From assembly GCA_050290245.1 (NCBI GenBank), contig JBNKHH010000022.1, forward strand, positions 1 through 47,720: a DNA stretch of 47,720 nucleotides, in the 5' to 3' direction. Below are positions 1-8,216 of this stretch, in pieces (the first letter of the stretch is position 1; each line of letters opens with the position of its first letter). The translations under genes and the position numbers were made by a program. Below the pieces are notes generated by a model. It made no database searches, had not been told where the DNA came from, and saw only the letters and a program-made list of their open reading frames with translations. This DNA comes from JBNKHH01 sp050290245. Its GTDB lineage: Bacteria > Pseudomonadota > Alphaproteobacteria > Rhodobacterales > Rhodobacteraceae.

Positions 1-990
1 CTTCTCCTGTTTGTGCTCTTCCACGTCCCACTTGTTGACGGCAATCACCACGGCACGGCCTTCGCGTTCGGCCAGGTCGGCGATGCGCAAATCCTGCTGC
101 TCGAACGGGATCGCCGCGTCAAGCAGCACGACGACCACCTCAGCGAATTTCACCGCGCGCAAACCATCGGCCACAGACAGCTTTTCCAGCTTTTCCTGAA
201 CCCGAGCCTTCTTGCGCATCCCCGCCGTGTCGAAAATCCGAACCGGCAAACCGTCCCAGTCGAACGACAGCGCGATGGCATCCCGCGTGATCCCCGCCTC
301 GGGGCCGGTCAGCAGGCGGTCCTCGCCCAGGATTTGGTTGATCAGCGTCGACTTGCCCGCGTTCGGACGGCCTACGACAGCGATCTGGAGAGGCTTTTCG
401 CGACTCAGAACCCGCTCAGGCGCCTCCACGCCCTCGTCCATATCCACATCCGTCGATGGTGCCTCTGCCCCGATCTCTTCGTCCCGGCCGGCGAATTCCT
501 CGGCAATCGGCTGAAGCACGGCCAAGAGATCGCCCATGCCCTCGCCATGCTCGGCGGACAAGGGCACCGGATCGCCCAGACCCAGTGACCAGGCCTCGAC
601 CAGACCGCCCTCTGCGGCGCGGCCCTCAACCTTGTTGGCGGCCAGAATCACATGCGCCGATTTCTTGCGCAGGATATCGGCAAAGACCTCATCGGCGGGA
701 AGAACCCCGGCGCGTGCGTCGATCATGAAGAGACAAACGTCGGCCATCTCGACTGCGCGTTCGGTCAATTGCCGCATCCGGCCCTGGAGACTTTCGTCCG
801 TGGCCTCTTCCAAACCGGCGGTGTCGATGACAGTGAACCGCAGATCGCCCAGACGGGCCTCGCCCTCGCGCAGGTCGCGAGTCACCCCTGGCTGATCATC
901 GACCAGGGCCAGACGTTTGCCAACCAACCGGTTGAACAAGGTCGACTTTCCCACGTTGGGACGGCCAACAAGGGCCAGGGTAAAGCTCAT
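1..990 (-). CDS. der: GTPase Der (EngA), C-terminus beyond window
   Basis: Ribosome-assembly GTPase with two tandem G domains, acting on the 50S subunit in the cytoplasm. The visible 330 codons open with a P-loop GRPNVGKST at residues 9-17. A second P-loop, GRPNAGKST, starts at residue 207, and NKWD of the second G domain is at 319-322, just before the window edge. Two P-loops in one chain are diagnostic for Der. The end of G2 and the C-terminal KH-like domain lie outside the window. The ATG at 990 has GAGG about 9 nt upstream. It is the last gene of a leftward yfgM-bamB-der cluster, the order also found in E. coli, 53 nt after the BamB-like gene. Confidence 0.96.
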   Translation of the reverse strand, partial: MSFTLALVGRPNVGKSTLFNRLVGKRLALVDDQPGVTRDLREGEARLGDLRFTVIDTAGLEEATDESLQGRMRQLTERAVEMADVCLFMIDARAGVLPADEVFADILRKKSAHVILAANKVEGRAAEGGLVEAWSLGLGDPVPLSAEHGEGMGDLLAVLQPIAEEFAGRDEEIGAEAPSTDVDMDEGVEAPERVLSREKPLQIAVVGRPNAGKSTLINQILGEDRLLTGPEAGITRDAIALSFDWDGLPVRIFDTAGMRKKARVQEKLEKLSVADGLRAVKFAEVVVVLLDAAIPFEQQDLRIADLAEREGRAVVIAVNKWDVEEHKQEK

Positions 991-1043
991 GTCTCGTGCC
1001 TCGGATCACGTCGATCAAGCGCCGCCCTTAACAGAGCGTCGGC

Positions 1044-2357
1044 TCAGCGAAAAGCCTGCAGATCGCCTTTTTCTGTGACCACATACAATGTTTGACCGGC
1101 AACCACGGGTCCGGCGGCGGCTTTCCCCGGCATCGGGACGGCCCGCAGAAGGGCACCGTCGACCGGGTTGAACTCGCGCAGGTACCCGTCGTTCGATACC
1201 AACATCAGCCGCCCCGCGACCATGATCGGTCCGCGATGAACAAAGATCGACAGGCGCTTCTTGATCCTCTCGCGCTCATAGTACGGCAGATCGACAGCCC
1301 AGATGACCTCACCGGCGGCCGCGTCCAGGCGGAGCAAGCGGTTATCATCCGACACCATGAAGACAGATCCGCCCGCCACCAACAGCCCGTGTGCCGTACC
1401 CTCACGGGCGCTCCACAGGGTCTGGCCCGTCGCCAGGTCACGCGCGCCAGCGCGGCCCGAGTGGGTGGCGGCAAAGACTGCGTTGCCCTCAACCACAGGC
1501 GCCCCCGAAAGATCCGAGAACCTGCTATAGGCCCGGCCCGCCTTTTGACCGGCGACGCTGGCCGACCAGGCCTGCCGCCCGGTGCCGCGTTCCACGGCGA
1601 TCAACTGGCCGGAGGAAAACGGGAAGATCACAAGCGCCCCGGCGATGGCAGGGCTCGAACCGCCGGTCACGCCTGCTTCCGCGATCGCGCCCAGGGTCTG
1701 CCAAAGAATACGCCCGTTGGCGGCATCTATGGCCCAGCCGACATCATTGCGCGTGACGAGATAGACCACGCCCTCGTGAACTGTCGGAGCGCCACTGGCC
1801 TTGGAGTTCAGATCCTGGGTCCAGAGCAGCTGGCCCGTTGCCGCCTCAATCGCCACCAGCGTTCCAAATCCGGTCGTTGCAAAAACCGTTCCGCCCGAGG
1901 CAGCCAAACCGCCACCCGAAGCATCCTCGGCCTTGTCCGAGGATGGCGTAAGGTCGCGGGTCCATAGCGGCCGCCCGTTCAGATCATGAGCGGAAACCAA
2001 AGCCCGGCTGTCCAGCGTGTAAATCCGTCCCCCGGCCACGATCGGCTCAGCGGTGATGCGATGGCGGCGATCATTGCCCTGCCCGATCGGCGTGCTCCAG
2101 GCCAGGTTCAGATCGCGCGGCAGGGCGAGGTTGGAAAACTGGTGGCGCACATTGCCTTGCTGGTGGGTCCACTCGGCATTGGCAACCGCGCCCGGCAGCG
2201 AAATCGGCTCGGACCGGCTAACGACCGCCTTCGCAGCTGCCGTCCCATCCAAATCCAGGCGCTCGCCTTCCAACAGCACCTCGCGATCGCCACAAGCGGC
2301 GACCAGCATCAGCCCTGCCAAAACGATCGCAAACTGTCTCACCCGGTTGCCCCTCAC
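1044..2357 (-). CDS. bamB: BamB-like outer-membrane assembly lipoprotein (PQQ-type beta-propeller)
   Basis: Predicted lipoprotein of the BAM machinery that inserts beta-barrel proteins into the outer membrane. The N-terminus is a lipoprotein signal ending in a LVAAC lipobox (Cys about residue 22). The remaining roughly 410 residues show repeated blade motifs such as GRPLWTRDL, GQLLWTQDL, GRILWQTL, GQTLWSA and GEVIWAVDL, typical of PQQ-like propellers. At 437 aa it is somewhat longer than E. coli BamB. The start is a GTG at 2357 with GGGAG about 8 nt upstream. A second GTG five codons in, with GAGGGG upstream, is an alternative. It sits 18 nt downstream of the YfgM-like gene and upstream of der, and this conserved order supports BamB over a generic PQQ-repeat protein. 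Confidence 0.88.
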   Translation of the reverse strand: MRGNRVRQFAIVLAGLMLVAACGDREVLLEGERLDLDGTAAAKAVVSRSEPISLPGAVANAEWTHQQGNVRHQFSNLALPRDLNLAWSTPIGQGNDRRHRITAEPIVAGGRIYTLDSRALVSAHDLNGRPLWTRDLTPSSDKAEDASGGGLAASGGTVFATTGFGTLVAIEAATGQLLWTQDLNSKASGAPTVHEGVVYLVTRNDVGWAIDAANGRILWQTLGAIAEAGVTGGSSPAIAGALVIFPFSSGQLIAVERGTGRQAWSASVAGQKAGRAYSRFSDLSGAPVVEGNAVFAATHSGRAGARDLATGQTLWSAREGTAHGLLVAGGSVFMVSDDNRLLRLDAAAGEVIWAVDLPYYERERIKKRLSIFVHRGPIMVAGRLMLVSNDGYLREFNPVDGALLRAVPMPGKAAAGPVVAGQTLYVVTEKGDLQAFR

Positions 2358-2375
2358 TGTCCCACTCCCGGCCCG

Positions 2376-3044
2376 TCAGACCTGATCGATCGACCCGCCG
2401 AGGGCAACAATCAACTGAGAGGCTCGCTGGCGCAAGTCTTCCGTCACACCGGCATCGGCGACAATCCCCTTCAAGGTGGCAAGCGCGGCCTCGGCATCAC
2501 CCAGTTCGACCTCGGCCAGGGCCCGCTGCTCCAAGGCGATCAGACGCAACGGATGTCCCGCTGCAACGATCGGCTGCAGGGCGTCGATCCGCTCCTGCGG
2601 CGCCATGCCGTCAGAAACGACAACTGACTTGAACAAAGCAATGTCGCGATACAGTTCGGGCACCTCGGGATCCGCCGCAACGGCCCTGAGCGAGGCCACC
2701 GCCGCGGCGCCATCATCTGCTTCCGCCTCCGAAGCTGCCGCCAACAGGGCCAGCAGAGCGCGCCGCTCAGGCGAATCTCCCGCCGACAGTTCCGCCAGTG
2801 CCGCGCGCCGATCCTCGGCCGATTCTTCGGACATCGCCGCCAGGACAGCGTCGCCAAAGGCCTCGGCCGCCGCCTGCGCGCGCGCCTTGCGCCATTCGTT
2901 GAACGCCGCACCGCCAACGACCACGACGATCGCCAGGACAGCGACCCCGCCATAGCGTCGCATCAACGCGAACAACCTGTCGCGCCGGACTTCGTCGGTC
3001 ACCTCGGTAATAAAGGAATCCTGATTGGCCAACGCAGCCCCCAT
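2376..3044 (-). CDS. YfgM-like membrane-anchored TPR protein
   Basis: Short cytoplasmic N-terminus (EVTDEVRRDRLF), one transmembrane helix at about 33-48 (GVAVLAIVVVVGGAAF), then an Ala-rich helical periplasmic region of about 170 residues in the style of the TPR_21/YfgM family. In E. coli, YfgM is a SecYEG-associated ancillary chaperone, and that role is inferred here from family and gene order. The ATG at 3044 is preferred because family members begin shortly before the EVxDEVRRDxL segment; AAGG lies about 13 nt upstream. An upstream ATG at 3074 has no evident ribosome site. First gene of the leftward yfgM-bamB-der cluster, divergent from the RND efflux operon across about 195 nt. Confidence 0.85.
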   Translation of the reverse strand: MGAALANQDSFITEVTDEVRRDRLFALMRRYGGVAVLAIVVVVGGAAFNEWRKARAQAAAEAFGDAVLAAMSEESAEDRRAALAELSAGDSPERRALLALLAAASEAEADDGAAAVASLRAVAADPEVPELYRDIALFKSVVVSDGMAPQERIDALQPIVAAGHPLRLIALEQRALAEVELGDAEAALATLKGIVADAGVTEDLRQRASQLIVALGGSIDQV

Positions 3045-3150
3045 TCGATCTATGTCGCCTTGTTGCGACCTCATATCGTGTGCAAAACCGGAATGCAAAG
3101 AACACAATGATCGCCGCAACTTGAAAACTTGCGGTCCCGCGCCAACTTGT

Positions 3151-3173
3151 CTAAACTGAACCGAACAGTTTAG
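3151..3173. promoter_or_regulatory. Operator-like inverted repeat ahead of the RND efflux operon
   Basis: Perfect 8-bp inverted repeat, CTAAACTG (3151-3158) and CAGTTTAG (3166-3173), with a 7-nt spacer. It lies in the divergent region between the YfgM-like gene and the efflux adaptor, followed by a run of eight T at 3179-3186. Size and position fit a TetR-type repressor site controlling the pump. No TetR-type gene is present nearby, so the regulator would be elsewhere. The T-run is separated from the stem by about five bases, so a terminator is less likely. Confidence 0.5.
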
Positions 3174-3239
3174 CGAAATTTTTTTTGCTAGCGGGATTTA
3201 CCGGAGTCATGACTTCGGACGCAAAAGGACAATTTAGCG

Positions 3240-4463
3240 ATGCGTGCGCTTTCCGTACTGACTGCCGTGCTGGTGGTTTTTGCCTTGTACCTGCTGATCT
3301 TCGATCGCGAAGACCTGCAGAAATTCGCTGGCGTGAACGCCGTTGAGGCGGCTGCCGTCCCAACGGATAGCCCCGAGGCAAAGGATGCTGGAAACGTCGT
3401 CTCCGTCGTTGCGTTCAAATCCAAGGCCCGCACTGTGGATGGCGCCGTGATCCTGCGTGGACGTACCGAGGCGATCCGCCAGGTCGACGTGCGCGCCGAA
3501 ACCACCGGACTCGTCATCAGCGAACCGGCCCGCAGGGGCGCCCATGTCGAAATGGGTGATCTCCTGTGCGAACTCGATCCCGGCACGCGCCGGATAAAGC
3601 TCGACGACGCTGACGCCCGCCTGCGCGAGGCCAAGGCGAAGCTCCCTGTGGCCCAGGCCGGTCTGGCCGAAGCCAAAGCACGACTTATCGAGGCCGAAAT
3701 CAACGATAACGCCGCCAGGCGTCTCAGCCAGGAAGGCTTTGCCTCTGAAACCCGTGTCGCCTCGACAACCGCCCTCGTCGAAGCCGCACGCGCCGGCGTT
3801 GAATCCGCCAATTCCAACGTCGAAAGCGCCCACGCCGGCATCCAAGCCGCTGAAGCTGCTGTCGCCTCTGCCGAAAACGAACTGCAAAAACTCGAAATCC
3901 GCGCGCCCTTCTCGGGCCTTTTGGAAACCGACGCCGCCGAACTCGGCTCTCTTCTCCAGCCGGGATCGCTCTGCGCCACCATCATCAATCTCGACACCAT
4001 CAAGCTTGTTGGCTTCGTGCCAGAGACGAGCGTCGATCATGTCGAGGTTGGGGCCATGGCCGGGGCGCGTTTGGCCTCCGGCCGCGAAGTCGTGGGGGAG
4101 GTGACATTTCTATCCCGCTCAGCCGATCCCACGACTCGCACTTTCCGGGTCGACGTCCAGGTCGCAAACGACGACCTGTCGATTCGCGACGGGCAGACCG
4201 CGGAAATCCTGATCCAGTCCGACGGCGAAACTGCTCACCTTTTGCCGCAATCGGCCCTGACGCTCGACGACGACGGCCAACTCGGCGTACGCAACGTCGA
4301 AAACAACACGGCGCGGTTCACGCCCGTGAAAGTGATCCGCGACACGATTGACGGCATCTGGGTGTCGGGCCTGCCGCTCGAAGCCGATATCATTGTTGTC
4401 GGACAGGAATTCGTCACTGACGGTGTACCGGTCGAGGTGACCTACAGGAGCGCCCTGCAATGA
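3240..4463 (+). CDS. RND efflux periplasmic adaptor (membrane fusion protein)
   Basis: Links an inner-membrane RND pump to an outer-membrane channel. The 407-aa protein has an N-terminal hydrophobic anchor at about 1-22. A first biotinyl-lipoyl half (VRAETTGLV...GAHVEMGDLLCELD) follows at about 83-113. An Ala/Glu-rich coiled-coil hairpin spans about 121-220 (AKAKLPVAQAGLAEAKARL...). The returning lipoyl half is RAPFSGLLE, then beta-barrel and membrane-proximal domains. This is the HlyD/AcrA-family architecture. AAAGGAC lies about 12 nt before the ATG. Its stop overlaps the permease start by 4 nt, indicating translational coupling. No TolC-like gene is present nearby, so the outer-membrane partner must be encoded elsewhere. 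The substrate cannot be read from sequence. Confidence 0.92.
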   Translation: MRALSVLTAVLVVFALYLLIFDREDLQKFAGVNAVEAAAVPTDSPEAKDAGNVVSVVAFKSKARTVDGAVILRGRTEAIRQVDVRAETTGLVISEPARRGAHVEMGDLLCELDPGTRRIKLDDADARLREAKAKLPVAQAGLAEAKARLIEAEINDNAARRLSQEGFASETRVASTTALVEAARAGVESANSNVESAHAGIQAAEAAVASAENELQKLEIRAPFSGLLETDAAELGSLLQPGSLCATIINLDTIKLVGFVPETSVDHVEVGAMAGARLASGREVVGEVTFLSRSADPTTRTFRVDVQVANDDLSIRDGQTAEILIQSDGETAHLLPQSALTLDDDGQLGVRNVENNTARFTPVKVIRDTIDGIWVSGLPLEADIIVVGQEFVTDGVPVEVTYRSALQ

Positions 4464-7400
4464 CCGGTATCGTTGATTGGGCTGCGAGCCGCGCACGGAT
4501 GGTGCTCGCGTTTATCGTGCTTTCCATCCTTGCTGGCGGATTCGCCTATAGTTCCCTCCCGAAGGAGGGCGAGCCGGATATCGAGATCCCGGCGCTCTTT
4601 GTCTCGGTCCCCTTCCCCGGCATATCGGCGGAGGACAGTGAAAAATTGCTGGTCAAGCCCATGGAGACGGAACTCGCCGATCTCGATGGTCTGAAGACCA
4701 TGCAGGGCACAGCTGCCGAAAACTATGCCGGCGTGGCGCTCGAATTCGAATTCGGTTGGGACAAGACCAAGATCATGGCCGACGTCCGCGACGCCATGAA
4801 CAACGCCGAGGCCGAATTCCCCGAAGGCGCCGACAAGTATTCGATCAACGAGATCAACTTCTCGGAATTTCCGATCATCATCGTCAACCTGACCGGGGCC
4901 CTGCCCGAGCGAACGCTTTTGCGCGTCGCCAAGAACCTTCAGGATCGACTTGAAGGAATGGACGCGATCCTCGAGGCCGCATTGACAGGCCACCGCGACG
5001 AAATGGTCGAAGTGGTGATCGACCCGCTCCGGCTCGAAGCCTACAACGTGACGGCGGGCGAGTTGATCAACGTCGTCGTGTCAAACAACCAACTGATCGC
5101 AGCGGGCGAGGTCGAAACCGAATCCGGCGCCTTCGCAGTCAAGATTCCCTCGTCCTTCGACGAACAGCAGGACATCTACAATCTGCCCGTCAAAACCGAC
5201 GGCGACCGGGTCGTAACACTGGGCGAAATTGCCGACATCCGCCTGACCTTCGAAGACCGCGTCGGCACCGCCCGGTTCAACGGCGAAAACACGGTCGCCC
5301 TGCAGGTGGTCAAGCGGAAGGGATTCAACATCATCGACACCGCCGCCGCGGTGCGCGCAGAAATCGAGGCCGAACGCGCCACCTGGCCAGCCGAACTGCA
5401 AGACGCCATCCGCGTCGGCACGTCCAACGACCAGTCGCGCACGGTGAACTCCATGGTCAGCCAGCTTGAAGGCTCGGTCCTGACCGCCGTGGCGCTGGTC
5501 ATGATCGTCGTGCTGGCCGCCCTTGGCTCGCGCTCGGCACTCTTGGTCGGCTTTGCCATCCCGACGTCGTTCCTTCTGTGCTTTGCCATGCTGGCTGTCA
5601 TGGACGTTTCGATCTCGAACATTGTCATGTTCGGTCTGATCCTCGCAGTGGGTATGCTGGTCGACGGAGCCATCGTCGTCGTGGAATACGCCGACAAGCG
5701 CATCTCCGAGGGCTCAGGCCCCATGCACGCCTATGTCGAGGCCGCCAAGCGCATGTTCTGGCCGGTGGTCTCTTCGACCGCCACCACGCTCTGCGCGTTC
5801 CTGCCGATGCTGTTCTGGCCCGGTGTGCCGGGACAGTTCATGGGGATGCTGCCTGTTACGCTGATCTTCGTTCTATCGGCCTCGCTGGTCGTTGCACTGG
5901 TTTACCTGCCCGTCATGGGCGGCGTCGCGGGCCGTCTCAGCCGTTTCTTCGAACGCGCCTCCGCCGCGCTGCGCCGCTCAACCCCCTGGTGGTCGCGCGC
6001 GCTCCTGGTTCCGGTGGCGCTCTATCTCATGTTCATCATGGCCATGCAGGTCTTGAACCCGGCCTATCTCCTCGGCCCCGGCGCAGGCACCTCCGGCGCG
6101 CTATTTGGCGCCGTCGGCTTCGTCCTCTCCGCGATGTTCTCCTCGATCGCCTTTGGCGCAGCCAGCTTCCGGCGCCGCAAGAAACGCATCGAAACCACCG
6201 GTCGCCGCTCGCTCTACGGCAGCCTGATCGCCCTGATCGCCGGCAATCCCGTGATGCCCGTCGTCACTGTCGCCGGTGTCGTGTTCCTCGTGGTGAGCGT
6301 CTTCTCCTACTTCGGAGAGCACAACAACGGGGTCGAATTCTTCGTCGAAAGCGAGCCTGAGCAGGCCATCGTTTATGTCCGGGCACGCGGCAATCTTTCG
6401 ATCTATGAAAAGGACGCGCTGGTCAGCCAGGTCGAAGACGTCATCCTCGCCACCCCTGGCGTCGACTCGGCCTTTGCCTTTGCTGGCCAAGGCGGCCTTA
6501 ACGCCAACACCGGCGGCGCCGCAGGTCCGAACGATTCCATCGGCCAGGTCCAGATCGAACTCGTACCCTGGGAAGACCGCGCCACTTATGCCCGCGAAAA
6601 CAACTACGACGTCGCCCAGCTTGACGGTGACATCGTGCTCGAAGACCTCGAAGCGAATCTGCGCCAAATCCCGGGCATCAAGATCGAGATTCTGAACCTC
6701 TCACGCGGACCGGCTTCGGCCAAGCCGGTGCACCTGCGCCTGAAATCCGACGACTGGGATGCGCTGATCGCGGCCACGTCCATGGCGCGCGCACGGTTCG
6801 AAAATACTTCGGGCCTGAGGGACATCGAGGACAACCTCCCCTTGCCCGGCATTGACTGGCAGATCGACGTCGATGTCGAAAAGGCCGGCCGCTATGGTGC
6901 CGACGTCGCGATTGTGGGCGGCATGGTGCAGCTTGTCACCCGCGGTGTCCTGCTTGACACCATGCGCGTCGACAGCTCCGACGAAGAGGTCGATATCCGC
7001 GTCCGCCTGCCCAAGGAAGACCGCGTGCTTTCGACGCTCGACACGCTCAAGGTCCGCACCTCCGACGGCCTCGTGCCTCTGTCAAACTTCATCACCCGCG
7101 AACCTGTCGCGCAGCTGGCCCAGATCAACCGGGTCGATCAGAAGCGGTACTTCGACGTGAAGGCGGGTGTCGCCGATAATCTCGTTAAGTTCACCCATGG
7201 CAATGTTACGCTCGCCTACGCGACCGAACTTGAAGCCGAAGCCGCTGCCGCACGGTCTGACGCAATGACGAAATCCGACCGATTCTTCGCCGACATCCGC
7301 GTCGCCGATCCCGCGCGAGTTGCTGACCGGGCCGAAATCATCGACGCCATCGCTGCATCGGATGTCGGCATCGTTCCTGTCACCGGCAACGAACGTATCG

Positions 7401-8203
7401 AGGTCCTGACCGAATGGCTCGACTCCGAAAATCCCCTGCCCCCGGGCGTCGAGTGGGAATGGACGGGCGACCAGGAAGACCAGGAAGAATCCCAGGCGTT
7501 CCTGCAAGTCGGCTTCTCGGCCGCGCTCGGATTGATGTTCATCATCCTGCTGGCGCAGTTCAACTCGTTCTACAACGCCGTCCTGGTGCTCCTGGCGGTG
7601 GTCCTTTCGACCACCGGTGTGCTGATCGGCATGCTGGTCATGGACCAGCCGTTTTCAATCATCATGACCGGGACCGGGATCGTCGCGCTCGCGGGGATCG
7701 TGGTGAACAACAATATTGTGCTGATCGACACCTACCAGGAGTATTCCCAGTACATGCCCCGGATCGAGGCTATCGTGCGCACCTCTGAATCCCGGCTACG
7801 TCCGGTGCTTCTGACGACGATCACGACAATGGCGGGCCTCGCGCCGATGATGTTTGGCCTCAGCCTTGACTTCTTCGGCGGTGGCTATTCCATCGACAGC
7901 CCGACGGCGCTCTGGTGGAAGCAGCTTGCCACTGCCGTCGTCTTCGGCCTTGGCATCGCCACCATGCTGACCCTGGTCTTCACACCTTCGATGCTGGCAC
8001 TCCGGGTTTGGTTCTGGACCATCCTCGCCTGGGGCCTAAACTCGATCAGCGCCCTGACCCGCGGCTCGCACAGCCGCACGGCCCGTGACTGGGCGCTTCG
8101 GCGCACCGCGAAAAAAATCAAGGCCACGGACATCGTCTGGGAGGTCGACGCCTTCCAAAACGCGCCGCTGATCGAGGACCAGGAACTCAAGGCCGCCGAG
8201 TAA
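4460..8203 (+). CDS. RND efflux permease
   Basis: Proton-driven inner-membrane pump partnered with the adaptor immediately upstream (4-nt overlap, ribosome site AGGAG inside the adaptor gene). The start shows the classic RND TM1 and porter domain (residues 1-340), then TM2-TM6. The proton-relay helix reads AVGMLVDGAIVVVE with Asp402 and Gly403, where multidrug pumps of the AcrB group usually have two aspartates. The second porter domain and TM8-TM12 follow (for example GTGIVALAGIVVNNNIVLID). At 1247 aa it is longer than typical 1,030-1,050-aa HAE1 pumps. The extra length includes a hydrophobic and basic stretch at about 510-600 between the two halves. Substrate unknown. Confidence 0.93.
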   Translation: MTGIVDWAASRARMVLAFIVLSILAGGFAYSSLPKEGEPDIEIPALFVSVPFPGISAEDSEKLLVKPMETELADLDGLKTMQGTAAENYAGVALEFEFGWDKTKIMADVRDAMNNAEAEFPEGADKYSINEINFSEFPIIIVNLTGALPERTLLRVAKNLQDRLEGMDAILEAALTGHRDEMVEVVIDPLRLEAYNVTAGELINVVVSNNQLIAAGEVETESGAFAVKIPSSFDEQQDIYNLPVKTDGDRVVTLGEIADIRLTFEDRVGTARFNGENTVALQVVKRKGFNIIDTAAAVRAEIEAERATWPAELQDAIRVGTSNDQSRTVNSMVSQLEGSVLTAVALVMIVVLAALGSRSALLVGFAIPTSFLLCFAMLAVMDVSISNIVMFGLILAVGMLVDGAIVVVEYADKRISEGSGPMHAYVEAAKRMFWPVVSSTATTLCAFLPMLFWPGVPGQFMGMLPVTLIFVLSASLVVALVYLPVMGGVAGRLSRFFERASAALRRSTPWWSRALLVPVALYLMFIMAMQVLNPAYLLGPGAGTSGALFGAVGFVLSAMFSSIAFGAASFRRRKKRIETTGRRSLYGSLIALIAGNPVMPVVTVAGVVFLVVSVFSYFGEHNNGVEFFVESEPEQAIVYVRARGNLSIYEKDALVSQVEDVILATPGVDSAFAFAGQGGLNANTGGAAGPNDSIGQVQIELVPWEDRATYARENNYDVAQLDGDIVLEDLEANLRQIPGIKIEILNLSRGPASAKPVHLRLKSDDWDALIAATSMARARFENTSGLRDIEDNLPLPGIDWQIDVDVEKAGRYGADVAIVGGMVQLVTRGVLLDTMRVDSSDEEVDIRVRLPKEDRVLSTLDTLKVRTSDGLVPLSNFITREPVAQLAQINRVDQKRYFDVKAGVADNLVKFTHGNVTLAYATELEAEAAAARSDAMTKSDRFFADIRVADPARVADRAEIIDAIAASDVGIVPVTGNERIEVLTEWLDSENPLPPGVEWEWTGDQEDQEESQAFLQVGFSAALGLMFIILLAQFNSFYNAVLVLLAVVLSTTGVLIGMLVMDQPFSIIMTGTGIVALAGIVVNNNIVLIDTYQEYSQYMPRIEAIVRTSESRLRPVLLTTITTMAGLAPMMFGLSLDFFGGGYSIDSPTALWWKQLATAVVFGLGIATMLTLVFTPSMLALRVWFWTILAWGLNSISALTRGSHSRTARDWALRRTAKKIKATDIVWEVDAFQNAPLIEDQELKAAE

Positions 8204-8216
8204 GAGCGGGCCCGGC

